Positions 25,462 to 32,249 of a DNA stretch of 64,000 nt are shown here, piece after piece; the stretch's first letter is position 1, and every line of letters starts with the position of its first letter. A program made the position numbers and the translations under genes. This DNA is from Micromonospora sp. HNM0581 (GTDB lineage: Bacteria; Actinomycetota; Actinomycetes; Mycobacteriales; Micromonosporaceae), in contig NZ_JAASAD010000007.1 in NCBI RefSeq assembly GCF_012726175.1, positions 186,001 to 250,000 on the forward strand, read 5' to 3'. The notes beneath the pieces were generated by a model. It had not been told where the DNA came from. It was given only the letters and a program-made list of their open reading frames with translations, and did no database searches.

Positions 25462-25835
25462 CAGTGGCCTCCGTGGCAGTCGAGGCAGCAGCCGTAGCGG
25501 CGGGGGATGTAGTAGGGCTTGACCTGGTCGCAGTAGCGGCAGGTGCGGCGGGCGCGTAGGGCCTTGGCGATGGCCTCCCGCTGGGCGGGCGTGGCGATCC
25601 GCTTGGGCTTGGCCCAGTCGAGGCGGTAGAGGTAGGCGACGCGCTTGCCGCGACGCCAGAGGATCTGCGCGACGGGGTCGTGTCCGCCGGGACGGAGGCC
25701 GGCGGCGCGGAGTTGGCGCAGGGTGGCCAGGCCCTCGGGGACCATGCGGTAGGGGAAGGTGGGGAACCCGTAGCGGGTGCCGAGCGGGTCGTAGAAGCGG
25801 ACCCGCAGCCCGATGTGGTCGGCGAAGTCGGTCAT
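25461..25835 (-). CDS. RRQRL motif-containing zinc-binding protein
   Basis: The 124-residue protein has the conserved motif region LATLRQLRAAGLRPGG, an RRQRL-type motif in which the first Arg is replaced, and a C-terminal zinc ribbon (TCRYCDQVK...CCLDCHGGH). The family occurs on actinomycete mobile elements with no known activity; the zinc ribbon and basic patches suggest nucleic-acid binding. Overlapping start and stop codons tie it to both neighbours. Confidence 0.8.
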   Translation of the reverse strand: MTDFADHIGLRVRFYDPLGTRYGFPTFPYRMVPEGLATLRQLRAAGLRPGGHDPVAQILWRRGKRVAYLYRLDWAKPKRIATPAQREAIAKALRARRTCRYCDQVKPYYIPRRYGCCLDCHGGH

Positions 25836-26131
25836 GACCGGTCGCCCCAGCGCTGCTGGGCGGCCTGGCGGGAGATGCCGAGCCGGGAGCCGATCTCGGC
25901 CCAGGAGTAGCCGAAGGCCCGCAGGCCGACGACAGCGGCGGTGATGGCGTCGTCGATGGCGGTGGACAGGGCGACGAGGTCGCGGAGTGCTTCGACGTCT
26001 CCGGTGGCGACGCGACGGCCGTGGGCGCGGATGATGCGCCGGGCGAACGCGGCGAACTCGGTGTTCTCGACGACATCGCGTCGCTTCTGAACCGGGATGC
26101 GGGGTGTCAAGGTGTGCTTGACGGTGTTCAT
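25832..26131 (-). CDS. Small helix-turn-helix protein (sigma-70 region 4-like)
   Basis: This 99-residue protein ends in a helix-turn-helix (YSWAEIGSRLGISRQAAQQRWGD) of the type found in sigma region 4 and related regulators. A helical N-terminal half precedes it. The ATG at 26131 overlaps the upstream stop (ATGA), and its own stop overlaps the RRQRL gene start. It may regulate the element or act as an accessory DNA-binding protein. Confidence 0.75.
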   Translation of the reverse strand: MNTVKHTLTPRIPVQKRRDVVENTEFAAFARRIIRAHGRRVATGDVEALRDLVALSTAIDDAITAAVVGLRAFGYSWAEIGSRLGISRQAAQQRWGDRS

Positions 26132-26565
26132 CGGTTCTCGCCTCCCTCGGTGTGGAGGCGGTCCCACTCGTCGGCGGCGTCCTCAAGGGCGGTGACGACC
26201 TCATCGGCGGTGCGAGCCGGGTCGTCGTTCCACGAGTACGGCGAGGTGTGCTCGTCGATCAGGTAGCCGTCCTCGTCGATGAGGAACAGCGGGTACGCGG
26301 TGTCGAGGTGGTCGACGAACGCGGCGAGGGTGGCGAGGTAGTCGGCGAGGGTGCCGGGGTCGAGCTGGGAGAAGTGCTCGACGGTGTGGCCGGCGCAGGC
26401 GATGCCGATGGCCCCGGCGGCGCAGGCCGGCGGGGTGAGGGTGTCGGTGGGGGCGTAGTAGGTGCCCTGGTGCCAGCCGTGCCGGCGCAGGTAGAGGGCA
26501 GCGCAACGGAGCAGGTCAGCAGGGATGACCGTTCCGGTGGTGGACGGTTGGTGAGTAGCCTTCAT
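26128..26565 (-). CDS. DUF6197-like protein
   Basis: The product of about 145 residues contains AALYLRRHGWHQGTYY, a Cys/Ala-rich CAAGAIGIACAG segment and SWNDDPARTADEVVTALEDAA. The combination of HGW-x-QG and WND-x-P-x-RT-x-x-EV resembles DUF6197 proteins of actinobacteria and their plasmids. Function is unknown. ATG 26565 is preferred because AAAGGAC lies about 10 nt before it; a GTG at 26574 sits almost on that site. Confidence 0.65.
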   Translation of the reverse strand: MKATHQPSTTGTVIPADLLRCAALYLRRHGWHQGTYYAPTDTLTPPACAAGAIGIACAGHTVEHFSQLDPGTLADYLATLAAFVDHLDTAYPLFLIDEDGYLIDEHTSPYSWNDDPARTADEVVTALEDAADEWDRLHTEGGENR

Positions 26566-26600
26566 GGCAGCCACGTCCTTTCAGTAGGGCTGGTGAAGGT

Positions 26601-26644
26601 CGGCAGGACCGGCATTTGCTGCCAGGCGTCGTCCGGTCCTGTCG
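26601..26644 (-). promoter_or_regulatory. Leader hairpin before the DUF6197-like gene
   Basis: A 12-bp stem with one G-T pair (CGGCAGGACCGG at 26601-26612 with CCGGTCCTGTCG at 26633-26644) encloses a 20-nt loop. It lies 36 nt upstream of the start, in the only sizeable gap between 24354 and 26860. It may be a terminator after the 69-residue gene or a regulatory leader. Confidence 0.5.
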
Positions 26645-26650
26645 GCCGTG

Positions 26651-26860
26651 CTACGGGGTACGAAGCCGCAGGTGGCGGCGGAATCGGGTGGGGTCGTCGG
26701 GTAGCGGTACGGGTACCGAGGCGAAGACGAGGAGCCCACGTTCGGTGGCCAGCTCCATGAGCGTGGTGATTTCCTCGGGCGTACCGATGACGTGCCGGTC
26801 GACGTACCGGGTGGCCGGTCGCGGGTGGCGGCGGGTGCGGATCAGACTGCGCAGGCTCAT
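26651..26860 (-). CDS. 69-residue AICE protein, unknown
   Basis: A small basic protein with core RHVIGTPEEITTLMELATERGLLVFASVPVPLPDD. Its ATG overlaps the translocase stop (ATGA). I recognise no domain. Coupled expression with the transfer gene suggests a role in, or control of, transfer. Confidence 0.65.
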   Translation of the reverse strand: MSLRSLIRTRRHPRPATRYVDRHVIGTPEEITTLMELATERGLLVFASVPVPLPDDPTRFRRHLRLRTP

Positions 26861-27723
26861 GCGGCGATCTCCCAATCCAGTCGAGAGCCGGTCGGTGCGG
26901 ATAAGCGGGACGGGCGACGGGTCCAGGCGGCGTAGTCGGCGATGCCGGCGATCTGGCTGTCGGTGAGGTAGGCGACCTTGATGCGGCGGGGGATGCCGCC
27001 TTCGGCGATGAGGTAGGCCGCGCCCTGGTTGGTGGGGGCGATGTCGGTGGCGGAGTAGCCCTGCTCGGCGCAGCCGTGACCAAGCACGATGTTCGAGCTG
27101 TTGGGGGTGGTGCAGCGGAACGCGGCGCGGTAGCCGAACAGGTCCCGCAGGCTGGTGGGGATGATGTCGAACGAGGGCCGCTGGGTGGCGGCGACGACGG
27201 GGATGCCGGCGGCCCGGCCACGGGCGACCAGGTCGCGCAGGAGGGCGACGAACTCTTCCTGTTCCTGCTTGCCGCCGATGGTGGCGGAGTAGAAGGCGAT
27301 TTCATCGACGAGGACGGTGATGACGGAGAGGCCGTCGAGGGCGGTGACCTTGCGGCGGCCGTGGGCGCGCAGCCAGGCGTACCGGTTGTTCATCACCTGC
27401 TGAAGGCGTCGCAGGACGTCGAGAGCGGCGGTGATGTCGGGGCCGATGAAGGCGTCGGCGCAGTCTTCCCACTGGCCGAGTTCGACGAGCTTGCCGTCGA
27501 GCAGCACGAGGCGGCAGTCCGCCGAGAGAGCGGCATGGGCCGCGATGGTGTTGAGCAGGCCGGACTTGCCTCCGCCGGGTTCACCGCCAGCGAGGAGGTT
27601 GCGGTAGGCCAGGGTGATGTAGACGGGCTGACCGAACTCGTCGATGCCGAGGAAGATGGGGTCGAACATCGACAGGCCAGGCCCCACCGGAATGCCGGCG
27701 GTCGGGGCGGTTGCCGTGGTCAT
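26857..27723 (-). CDS. FtsK/SpoIIIE-type DNA translocase (TraSA-like conjugation protein)
   Basis: This 288-residue protein pumps double-stranded DNA in pSAM2-type mycelial conjugation. Walker A is AGGEPGGGKSG (Lys53), Walker B is VITVLVDEI (Asp140, Glu141), and GIPVVAATQRPS follows, as in FtsK motors. No membrane helices are present; these are supplied by the gene just upstream. The length is near that of TraSA and far shorter than chromosomal FtsK. ATG 27723 follows AAGGAGGG at good spacing; a longer open frame to 27762 is unlikely. Confidence 0.92.
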   Translation of the reverse strand: MTTATAPTAGIPVGPGLSMFDPIFLGIDEFGQPVYITLAYRNLLAGGEPGGGKSGLLNTIAAHAALSADCRLVLLDGKLVELGQWEDCADAFIGPDITAALDVLRRLQQVMNNRYAWLRAHGRRKVTALDGLSVITVLVDEIAFYSATIGGKQEQEEFVALLRDLVARGRAAGIPVVAATQRPSFDIIPTSLRDLFGYRAAFRCTTPNSSNIVLGHGCAEQGYSATDIAPTNQGAAYLIAEGGIPRRIKVAYLTDSQIAGIADYAAWTRRPSRLSAPTGSRLDWEIAA

Positions 27724-27749
27724 GGGTGCCCTCCTTGGGCGTTGGTGGG

Positions 27750-27789
27750 CGCGGGAAGCCACACGAAGGAGCCCGTAGGGCTCCCCGCG
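27750..27789 (-). promoter_or_regulatory. Leader hairpin before the translocase gene (diverged fourth copy)
   Basis: CGCGGG (27750-27755) pairs with CCCGCG (27784-27789), with an inner GGAGCCC/GGGCTCC stem. The interior carries AGGAGCC, part of the loop core shared by three stronger hairpins upstream. It lies 27 nt before the start codon. The relation to the other three is weaker and could be chance. Confidence 0.35.
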
Positions 27790-27812
27790 TCCTGGTTGGG
27801 TTGGGTGCGGGA

Positions 27813-28745
27813 TCAGATCCAGTCGGAGACGTCGTCGGCGTCGGTCGACTGGGCGGCGGTCGGCTTACTGCCGTTGGCCGACGTGGTGGCCGGCTTCTTG
27901 GGCTGCTGGACGGGCAGGGTGACCGTGGGTGCCTGGACGTCGGGCAGGTCCAGGGCGGTGGGGACGACCGGCGTCGGCCGGTCGGTGGCCGGGATGTCGG
28001 AGGTGACGACGTCGGCCAGGGGAGAGGTGACGGTGGCCGTGAGCACCTCGCGGCGCTTGATGTCGAACCGCAGGTACGCGGCGTTGCCGTCGGAGGCCCG
28101 CTCGACCAGGACGGACGAGGCGTGGCAGGTGACGGCGATCTTGTCGAGGCGGCCTTCCAGGTCCGCCAGGGACAGGCCGGGCCGCAGGTAGACCCAGACC
28201 CGTTCGCCGACCGGGGTCGGCTTGGCCCACAGGATCAGCGGGAGGGAACCGGACTGGTTGGCGACGATGAACTGCGCGAAGCAGACGCGCAGCCGGTGGC
28301 GCACGATCAGGCACCACACCCAGGCGACGACCTGGCGGCGGACAGCGGGGATGGCGGCCGGAACGCCGAGGACGATGGCGACGACGGCCAGGGTGACGAT
28401 GGTCGGGGTGTGGTTGGCGAGCTGCACCCAGGCGGTGAGTGACAGGACGGTCAGGACGATTTCGGGGGTCCACCACCACAGGAGCCGCAGCACAGGCCAG
28501 ATGCGGACCAGGAGCCAGGCCAGCGCGCCGCACGGGACGCCGATGGCCGCGCCGATGAACAGCGCGATGATCGGGTGCACGTAGGAGGTGGCCACCACAG
28601 TGGCGAGAACGCCGATGACGACCGCAGAGAGGATGAACGCCATTCGGGCGTTCCGGGCCGAGGACCGGTGGACCTTGGCCTCAATGACCGTCACCGTTCC
28701 GGTTGACTTCCGCCCGAACGAGCGGCGAGGGCTAGACTTGGACAC
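27813..28745 (-). CDS. Membrane partner of the conjugative translocase
   Basis: The 310-residue protein has a basic N-terminus, then four membrane helices (MAFILSAVVIGVLATVVATS, IIALFIGAAIGVPCGALAWLL, IVLTVLSLTAWVQLA, TIVTLAVVAIVLGVPAAIPA). A cytoplasmic domain of about 150 residues and a Pro/Thr-rich tail ending DADDVSDWI follow. It lies 89 nt upstream of the FtsK-like gene, so it probably anchors or gates that motor. GTG 28745 follows GGGAGGA at 6 nt. Confidence 0.75.
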   Translation of the reverse strand: MSKSSPRRSFGRKSTGTVTVIEAKVHRSSARNARMAFILSAVVIGVLATVVATSYVHPIIALFIGAAIGVPCGALAWLLVRIWPVLRLLWWWTPEIVLTVLSLTAWVQLANHTPTIVTLAVVAIVLGVPAAIPAVRRQVVAWVWCLIVRHRLRVCFAQFIVANQSGSLPLILWAKPTPVGERVWVYLRPGLSLADLEGRLDKIAVTCHASSVLVERASDGNAAYLRFDIKRREVLTATVTSPLADVVTSDIPATDRPTPVVPTALDLPDVQAPTVTLPVQQPKKPATTSANGSKPTAAQSTDADDVSDWI

Positions 28746-28788
28746 GACACGTCCTCCCAAGCGATTGGGTTGGATGGGTTGGAGAGCA

Positions 28789-28824
28789 CGGGGTCGGCAG
28801 GTGTAGGAGCCAGTACCGGCCCCG
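28789..28824 (-). promoter_or_regulatory. Leader hairpin 1, conserved GTAGGAGCCAG loop
   Basis: CGGGG-T-CGG pairs with CCG-G-CCCCG around an 18-nt loop identical to that of hairpin 2. It ends 44 nt before the GTG of the membrane-partner gene. On the transcribed (minus) strand the loop reads CTGGCTCCTAC. See the findings for the duplicated-leader interpretation. Confidence 0.6.
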
Positions 28825-28862
28825 CGCTCGATTTCCAGATCAGGCGTACGAGGATGGGATAA

Positions 28863-29048
28863 CTACTCCTCGTCGGCCAGGGGCGAGAAGCCCAACACGG
28901 TGACCTGCTTGCGGCCCCAGCCGCGAATGAGATCGGTCAGCGTCTCGATGTCGTCGTAGCCCCGGATCGGGCTGGCAGGCTGGTACTCGAAGTACTCGAC
29001 CTGGACACCATCAGCGGTGGTGTGGAAGAAGGTGACGTAGTAACGCAT
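28863..29048 (-). CDS. 61-residue AICE protein, unknown
   Basis: A small protein (MRYYVTFFHTTADGVQVEYF then a helical half ending PLADEE). ATG 29048 is preceded by GAGGAG. It has no recognisable domain. It lies between two hairpin leaders and is probably part of the transfer transcript. Confidence 0.65.
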   Translation of the reverse strand: MRYYVTFFHTTADGVQVEYFEYQPASPIRGYDDIETLTDLIRGWGRKQVTVLGFSPLADEE

Positions 29049-29093
29049 GACAACCACTCCTCAGGGATTGAGGCGAACGGGTTGGAAAGGCAG

Positions 29094-29131
29094 GCGGGGA
29101 CGGCAGGTGTAGGAGCCAGTACCGACCCCGC
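29094..29131 (-). promoter_or_regulatory. Leader hairpin 2, conserved GTAGGAGCCAG loop
   Basis: GCGGGG-A-CGG pairs with CCG-A-CCCCGC (one internal mismatch) around the same 18-nt loop as hairpin 1. It ends 46 nt before the ATG of the 61-residue gene. The sequence from hairpin to start codon also aligns with that after hairpin 1. Confidence 0.65.
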
Positions 29132-29165
29132 GCCATATCGAGAGGGCAACCACGGGTTGCCAGGG

Positions 29166-29196
29166 CCGGGAGAGTAGGAGCCAGAAACGCTCCCGG
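29166..29196 (-). promoter_or_regulatory. Leader hairpin 3, conserved GTAGGAGCCAG loop with a different stem
   Basis: CCGGGAG (29166-29172) pairs perfectly with CTCCCGG (29190-29196). The 17-nt loop contains GTAGGAGCCAG as in hairpins 1 and 2, although the stem sequence is unrelated. Conservation of loop with change of stem points to selection on RNA structure. Confidence 0.65.
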
Positions 29197-29282
29197 ACCG
29201 AAGGGCGGATCAGATCAGCGGACCATCAGGCCGCTCCGTGCATCAGACACCAGAGGCTCACACAGCGCGGTGAGCGAAGTAC

Positions 29283-29603
29283 CTACTTTGCCGCCGAGTT
29301 ACCAGCCTTCGGCTTCAGCGAGATGGCGCGGAACGCGACGCCGTTACGCCCGTTGGTCGCCCACGGAATGGCCTCCAACTGCTCGACAGCGACGAGCTGT
29401 CCCACCGTCACGCCCGGCTTCTCCCCCGCCGTGGTGATGGTGATGATCTCGCCGCCGGTCTCGTCGAGTACGAAGACCTGGGTGGACCACATGAGCCGGC
29501 CAGTGTTCTTCTCCGACCGCTGGTTGCCGTTCTGGTCGTTCTTCGGCTCGGGGTCCTTCGTCACCTGGACCTGCTTGCTCTGGGTGTCCACGTACAGCTT
29601 CAC
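29283..29603 (-). CDS. Conserved AICE protein, possible beta-barrel fold
   Basis: The 106-residue protein starts MKLYVDTQSKQVQVTKDPEP and continues with beta-type segments (MWSTQVFVLDETGGEIITIT, VTVGQLVAVEQLEAIPW, GVAFRAISLKPK). It resembles short proteins found first in the transfer operon of many actinomycete elements. The strand pattern could be an OB-fold, but I see no defining motif. GTG 29603 follows GGAGGTCTGAAA. It is the first minus-strand gene from the divergent control region. Confidence 0.7.
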   Translation of the reverse strand: MKLYVDTQSKQVQVTKDPEPKNDQNGNQRSEKNTGRLMWSTQVFVLDETGGEIITITTAGEKPGVTVGQLVAVEQLEAIPWATNGRNGVAFRAISLKPKAGNSAAK

Positions 29604-29700
29604 TTTCAGACCTCCTGTGTCTCGGGCCAGAGATTGAGCAAGTCCCCGGTGGACTGTCGCTCGTGGCCTCTGCCGACAAGACTCCCGGAAAGTGGGGGAC

Positions 29701-29765
29701 AGCCCATCCGATGGGCTGGACGACTAGGGACGTCTCGGTTATTGTTGATGCGTCCCTAGTCGTCC
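29701..29765. promoter_or_regulatory. Divergent control region with two inverted repeats
   Basis: Between the minus-strand operon (start 29603) and the plus-strand regulator (start 29783) lie two palindromes. The first is AGCCCAT-CCG-ATGGGCT (29701-29717). The second has perfect 15-bp arms GGACGACTAGGGACG (29718-29732) and its complement (29751-29765) with an 18-nt AT-richer spacer. The second ends 17 nt before the regulator ATG. They are strong operator candidates for the adjacent HTH protein, and the spacer could hold promoter elements. Confidence 0.7.
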
Positions 29766-29782
29766 CCTGTGGGAGGTCCCAA

Positions 29783-30541
29783 ATGCCGAACGACCGGCTA
29801 CGCGAAGCCATCCTGCGCAAGGGCCTGACCTCGGTCATGGTCGCCGAGAAGATCGGGGTGGACCCGAAGACGGTCGAACGGTGGATCACCCAGGACCGGA
29901 CGCCCTACCCCCGGCACCGGCAGGCCATCGCGGCGATGGTGCGGGAGGACGTGCCGTACCTGTGGCCGAACGCCGTGACCCCGGAGAAGGCGTCGAGAAT
30001 CGGGCAGAGCGAAATGGTGAAGCTCTACTCGCGGCGCTCATCCGTGCCGTACGACGTCTGGCGTCGACTGATCGAGCGGGCAGAGGAACGAATTGACGTG
30101 CTCGCCTACGCCGGCCTTTTCCTGGTGGAGCAGGACCCGAGGCTCATCGAAATCCTGCGTCAAAAGGGCATTGACGGTGTAGCGGTGACGATCCTGCTCG
30201 GTGACCCGACCAGCGCCGCGATCGAGCGTAGGAGCGTCGAGGAGGGTGCGCCCGGCGTGATGGCCGCGAAGATTCGCCAGGTGCAGCAGTACTACAAGCA
30301 CCTTGACGGTGCGCCCGGCGTCAAGGTGCTCTACCACGACACGACCCTGTACAACTCGATTTACCGGTTCGATGACGACATGTTGGTCAACATGCACGTT
30401 CTCGGGTTCCCGGCGCCACACGCGCCCGTGATGCACCTACGGCGGATCAACGGCGGTGACCTGTTCAGCACCTACGCCGACAGCTTCGACCGGGTTCTGT
30501 CCGCCTCGAAGGGCCAGCCCGGCGACGAGGTGGCAGCCTAG
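29783..30541 (+). CDS. HTH transcriptional regulator of the element
   Basis: The 252-residue protein has an N-terminal helix-turn-helix (LTSVMVAEKIGVDPKTVERWITQDRTPYPRHR). A C-terminal domain of about 150 residues (ERIDVLAYAGLFLVEQDPRLIEIL, VAVTILLGDPTSAA, VKVLYHDTTLYNSIYRFDDDML) resembles phospholipase-D-like sensor domains. ATG 29783 follows GGGAGG. It is transcribed away from the transfer and replication operon and first in a regulator-Nudix pair, so it probably plays the on/off role that pra and korSA share in pSAM2. That role is inferred from position. Confidence 0.8.
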   Translation: MPNDRLREAILRKGLTSVMVAEKIGVDPKTVERWITQDRTPYPRHRQAIAAMVREDVPYLWPNAVTPEKASRIGQSEMVKLYSRRSSVPYDVWRRLIERAEERIDVLAYAGLFLVEQDPRLIEILRQKGIDGVAVTILLGDPTSAAIERRSVEEGAPGVMAAKIRQVQQYYKHLDGAPGVKVLYHDTTLYNSIYRFDDDMLVNMHVLGFPAPHAPVMHLRRINGGDLFSTYADSFDRVLSASKGQPGDEVAA

Positions 30542-30545
30542 GGGC

Positions 30546-31016
30546 ATGGCGAGAACCGAGCACTACCACGACCCGAACGCGCCGAAGGCCAACAGCATCG
30601 TCGTGGCCGTCTCCGTCTTCGTTCAAGACGAGCAGGACCGAGTCTTGCTCATCCAGCGCACCGACAACGGCCTGTGGTCCCTGCCCGGCGGCGGCCAGGA
30701 GATCGGCGAGACCGTCGCAGAGACAGCGATCCGGGAGACCCACGAGGAGACCGGCGTGAGGGTCGACGTCACCGGGTTAATTGGGGTCTACTCCGACCCT
30801 GGCCACGTCATCGCGTACACCGATGGCGAGGTACGGCAGCAGTTCTCGCTGTGCTTCCGCGCCGTACCGGTCAGCGGCAGGCCGACCCCGAGCGACGAGT
30901 CACGCGAAGTCCGGTGGGTGGCCCGCGACGAGCTGGGCGCGCTCGACGTCCACCCGTCGACCCTGCTCCGCATCACCCACGGGTACGAGGAACGGTCTGA
31001 GCCCTACATTGGCTGA
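30546..31016 (+). CDS. Nudix hydrolase (Pif-like)
   Basis: This 156-residue protein carries a complete Nudix box, GGGQEIGETVAETAIRETHE followed by ETGV. Nudix enzymes hydrolyse nucleoside diphosphates linked to another moiety. pSAM2 encodes a Nudix-motif protein, Pif, in the donor that blocks redundant transfer between element-bearing cells. A Nudix gene 4 nt after the regulator in an AICE fits that role, though sequence alone cannot show it. The last 13 nt overlap the convergent HD gene. Confidence 0.88.
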   Translation: MARTEHYHDPNAPKANSIVVAVSVFVQDEQDRVLLIQRTDNGLWSLPGGGQEIGETVAETAIRETHEETGVRVDVTGLIGVYSDPGHVIAYTDGEVRQQFSLCFRAVPVSGRPTPSDESREVRWVARDELGALDVHPSTLLRITHGYEERSEPYIG

Positions 31017-31570
31017 CGAACGCTGCCAGCGAGCCGGCCCTGAGTCCGCCGCACGGCGGCGACCATCTCCGGTTCCGCCCGGCAGATGAACCGGGTCACC
31101 AGGTGCTCTGGCCCGTACCGCGACCGGATCTCCGCCAACCGCTCCAACACCTCGAAGTCCTGACCGTCCGGCCCGGTCGTCATGTCCGAAAAGCAGAGCG
31201 CGTCAGTCACCGCGGTTTCCTCCCGAGGGAACTCGGCGGCCAGGACCTCACCGAGCCCGCGCTCTTCGGCTTCCAGCCACGCGCACGAGTGGTGAGCCAC
31301 CAGGGCGGAGATCCGCTCATCGAACCGCTCACGGCGCAGCCAACGGCCACCGTCGAGGGAGTGGAAGCCGGTGTCGACCAGATCAGGGCTGTAGCCCACG
31401 TCATGCAGCCACGCCGAGGCCACGAGCACCGCACGATCCTCGACCGGAACCGCCCCGCTGATCCTGTCCGCCTTGGCGGCCACCGCCTGGACGTGACTCC
31501 ACCGACGAGGCAACGGAGTCTCCAACAGATGACGCGCAACTTCCCGGGCGGTATCGACGAGGACGGCCAT
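31004..31570 (-). CDS. HD-domain phosphohydrolase-like protein
   Basis: The 188-residue protein has an HD metal site: WSHVQAVAAKA, SAWLHDVGYSP (His-Asp), and a further His pair in VAHHSCAWLEAEER. These enzymes act on phosphoesters, often nucleotides. It converges with and overlaps the Nudix gene by 13 nt. This pairing recurs in actinomycete AICEs to my knowledge. ATG 31570 starts the conserved part; an extension to 31675 adds residues unlike the family. Confidence 0.82.
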   Translation of the reverse strand: MAVLVDTAREVARHLLETPLPRRWSHVQAVAAKADRISGAVPVEDRAVLVASAWLHDVGYSPDLVDTGFHSLDGGRWLRRERFDERISALVAHHSCAWLEAEERGLGEVLAAEFPREETAVTDALCFSDMTTGPDGQDFEVLERLAEIRSRYGPEHLVTRFICRAEPEMVAAVRRTQGRLAGSVRQPM

Positions 31571-32249
31571 GACCTCAGCGTACGGAGAGCACCCAGCCCA
31601 CACCATCCCGTGTTCGCTCTGCCGACGACCGGAGCCGACCACCGTCGCAGGCCACTTGGCTGACACGTGTCGCACATCAGCCGACGGAGGACAGCCGGCT
31701 GCCGGCCAAGTGGTTCAAACTTTCTGTACGTCTTCAAGGCGGCCCTGAACGGGCCGCACGCGCCGCCGCCTGGGCGCGCGTCCGTCGCTGCGCTGGCGCT
31801 CCGACTCCGGCCACGCAACACGCCCGGCGGCTGGCGCGGAGAGCGGGTAGCCCGGTGGGCCGCCGCATGACTACAGGCTGCTTCTGGTGGGTGGTGGGCC
31901 GGCAGCCGGCCGGGCCGCGCGGCGAGCACCGCGCGGCGTAGGGGAGCGCACGCTAGGTCCGTCGGCGGCCGGCGGGCGGGTAGCGGGGTTGCGGTTACTG
32001 CGCCTCCGGCGGGGGCGCTCCGGTTCCAGGATGGCCGGGGGTCCGTCGGCGGCTCGCGGTCCGTGGGTGGTTGCGGTGGGAGCCATCCCGCCTGCCGTCG
32101 ACCCGGGCGAGCCGAGCAGACCACCGCCCGACCCGCCAGCGTCCGTACGAGCCGTCAAGGCCGTCTTGACGTGGCGGGCCGGGCGGCGGCCCGCTCCACA
32201 GGAGTGCGGGTCGACGGCAGACGGGATGGCGATTAGCCCCTCGGGTGCT
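31571..32249. other. Gene-free region of the AICE with inverted repeats; possible origin or transfer locus
   Basis: No convincing ORF is present in 679 nt. Notable structures are GACACGTGTC (31662-31671) inside a GGCTGA/TCAGCC frame, and GCGGCCC-TGAAC-GGGCCGC (31739-31757). A very GC-rich block with several GGCCGG-type palindromes follows to about 32060. AICEs need a double-strand replication origin and a clt transfer site, and this is the largest gene-free stretch in the element. Assignment is inference. Confidence 0.4.

Noticed and set aside
29663..29782. N-terminal extension of the AICE regulator
   Set aside because: It would translate the inverted-repeat operator region; GGGAGG and ATG at 29783 fit better.
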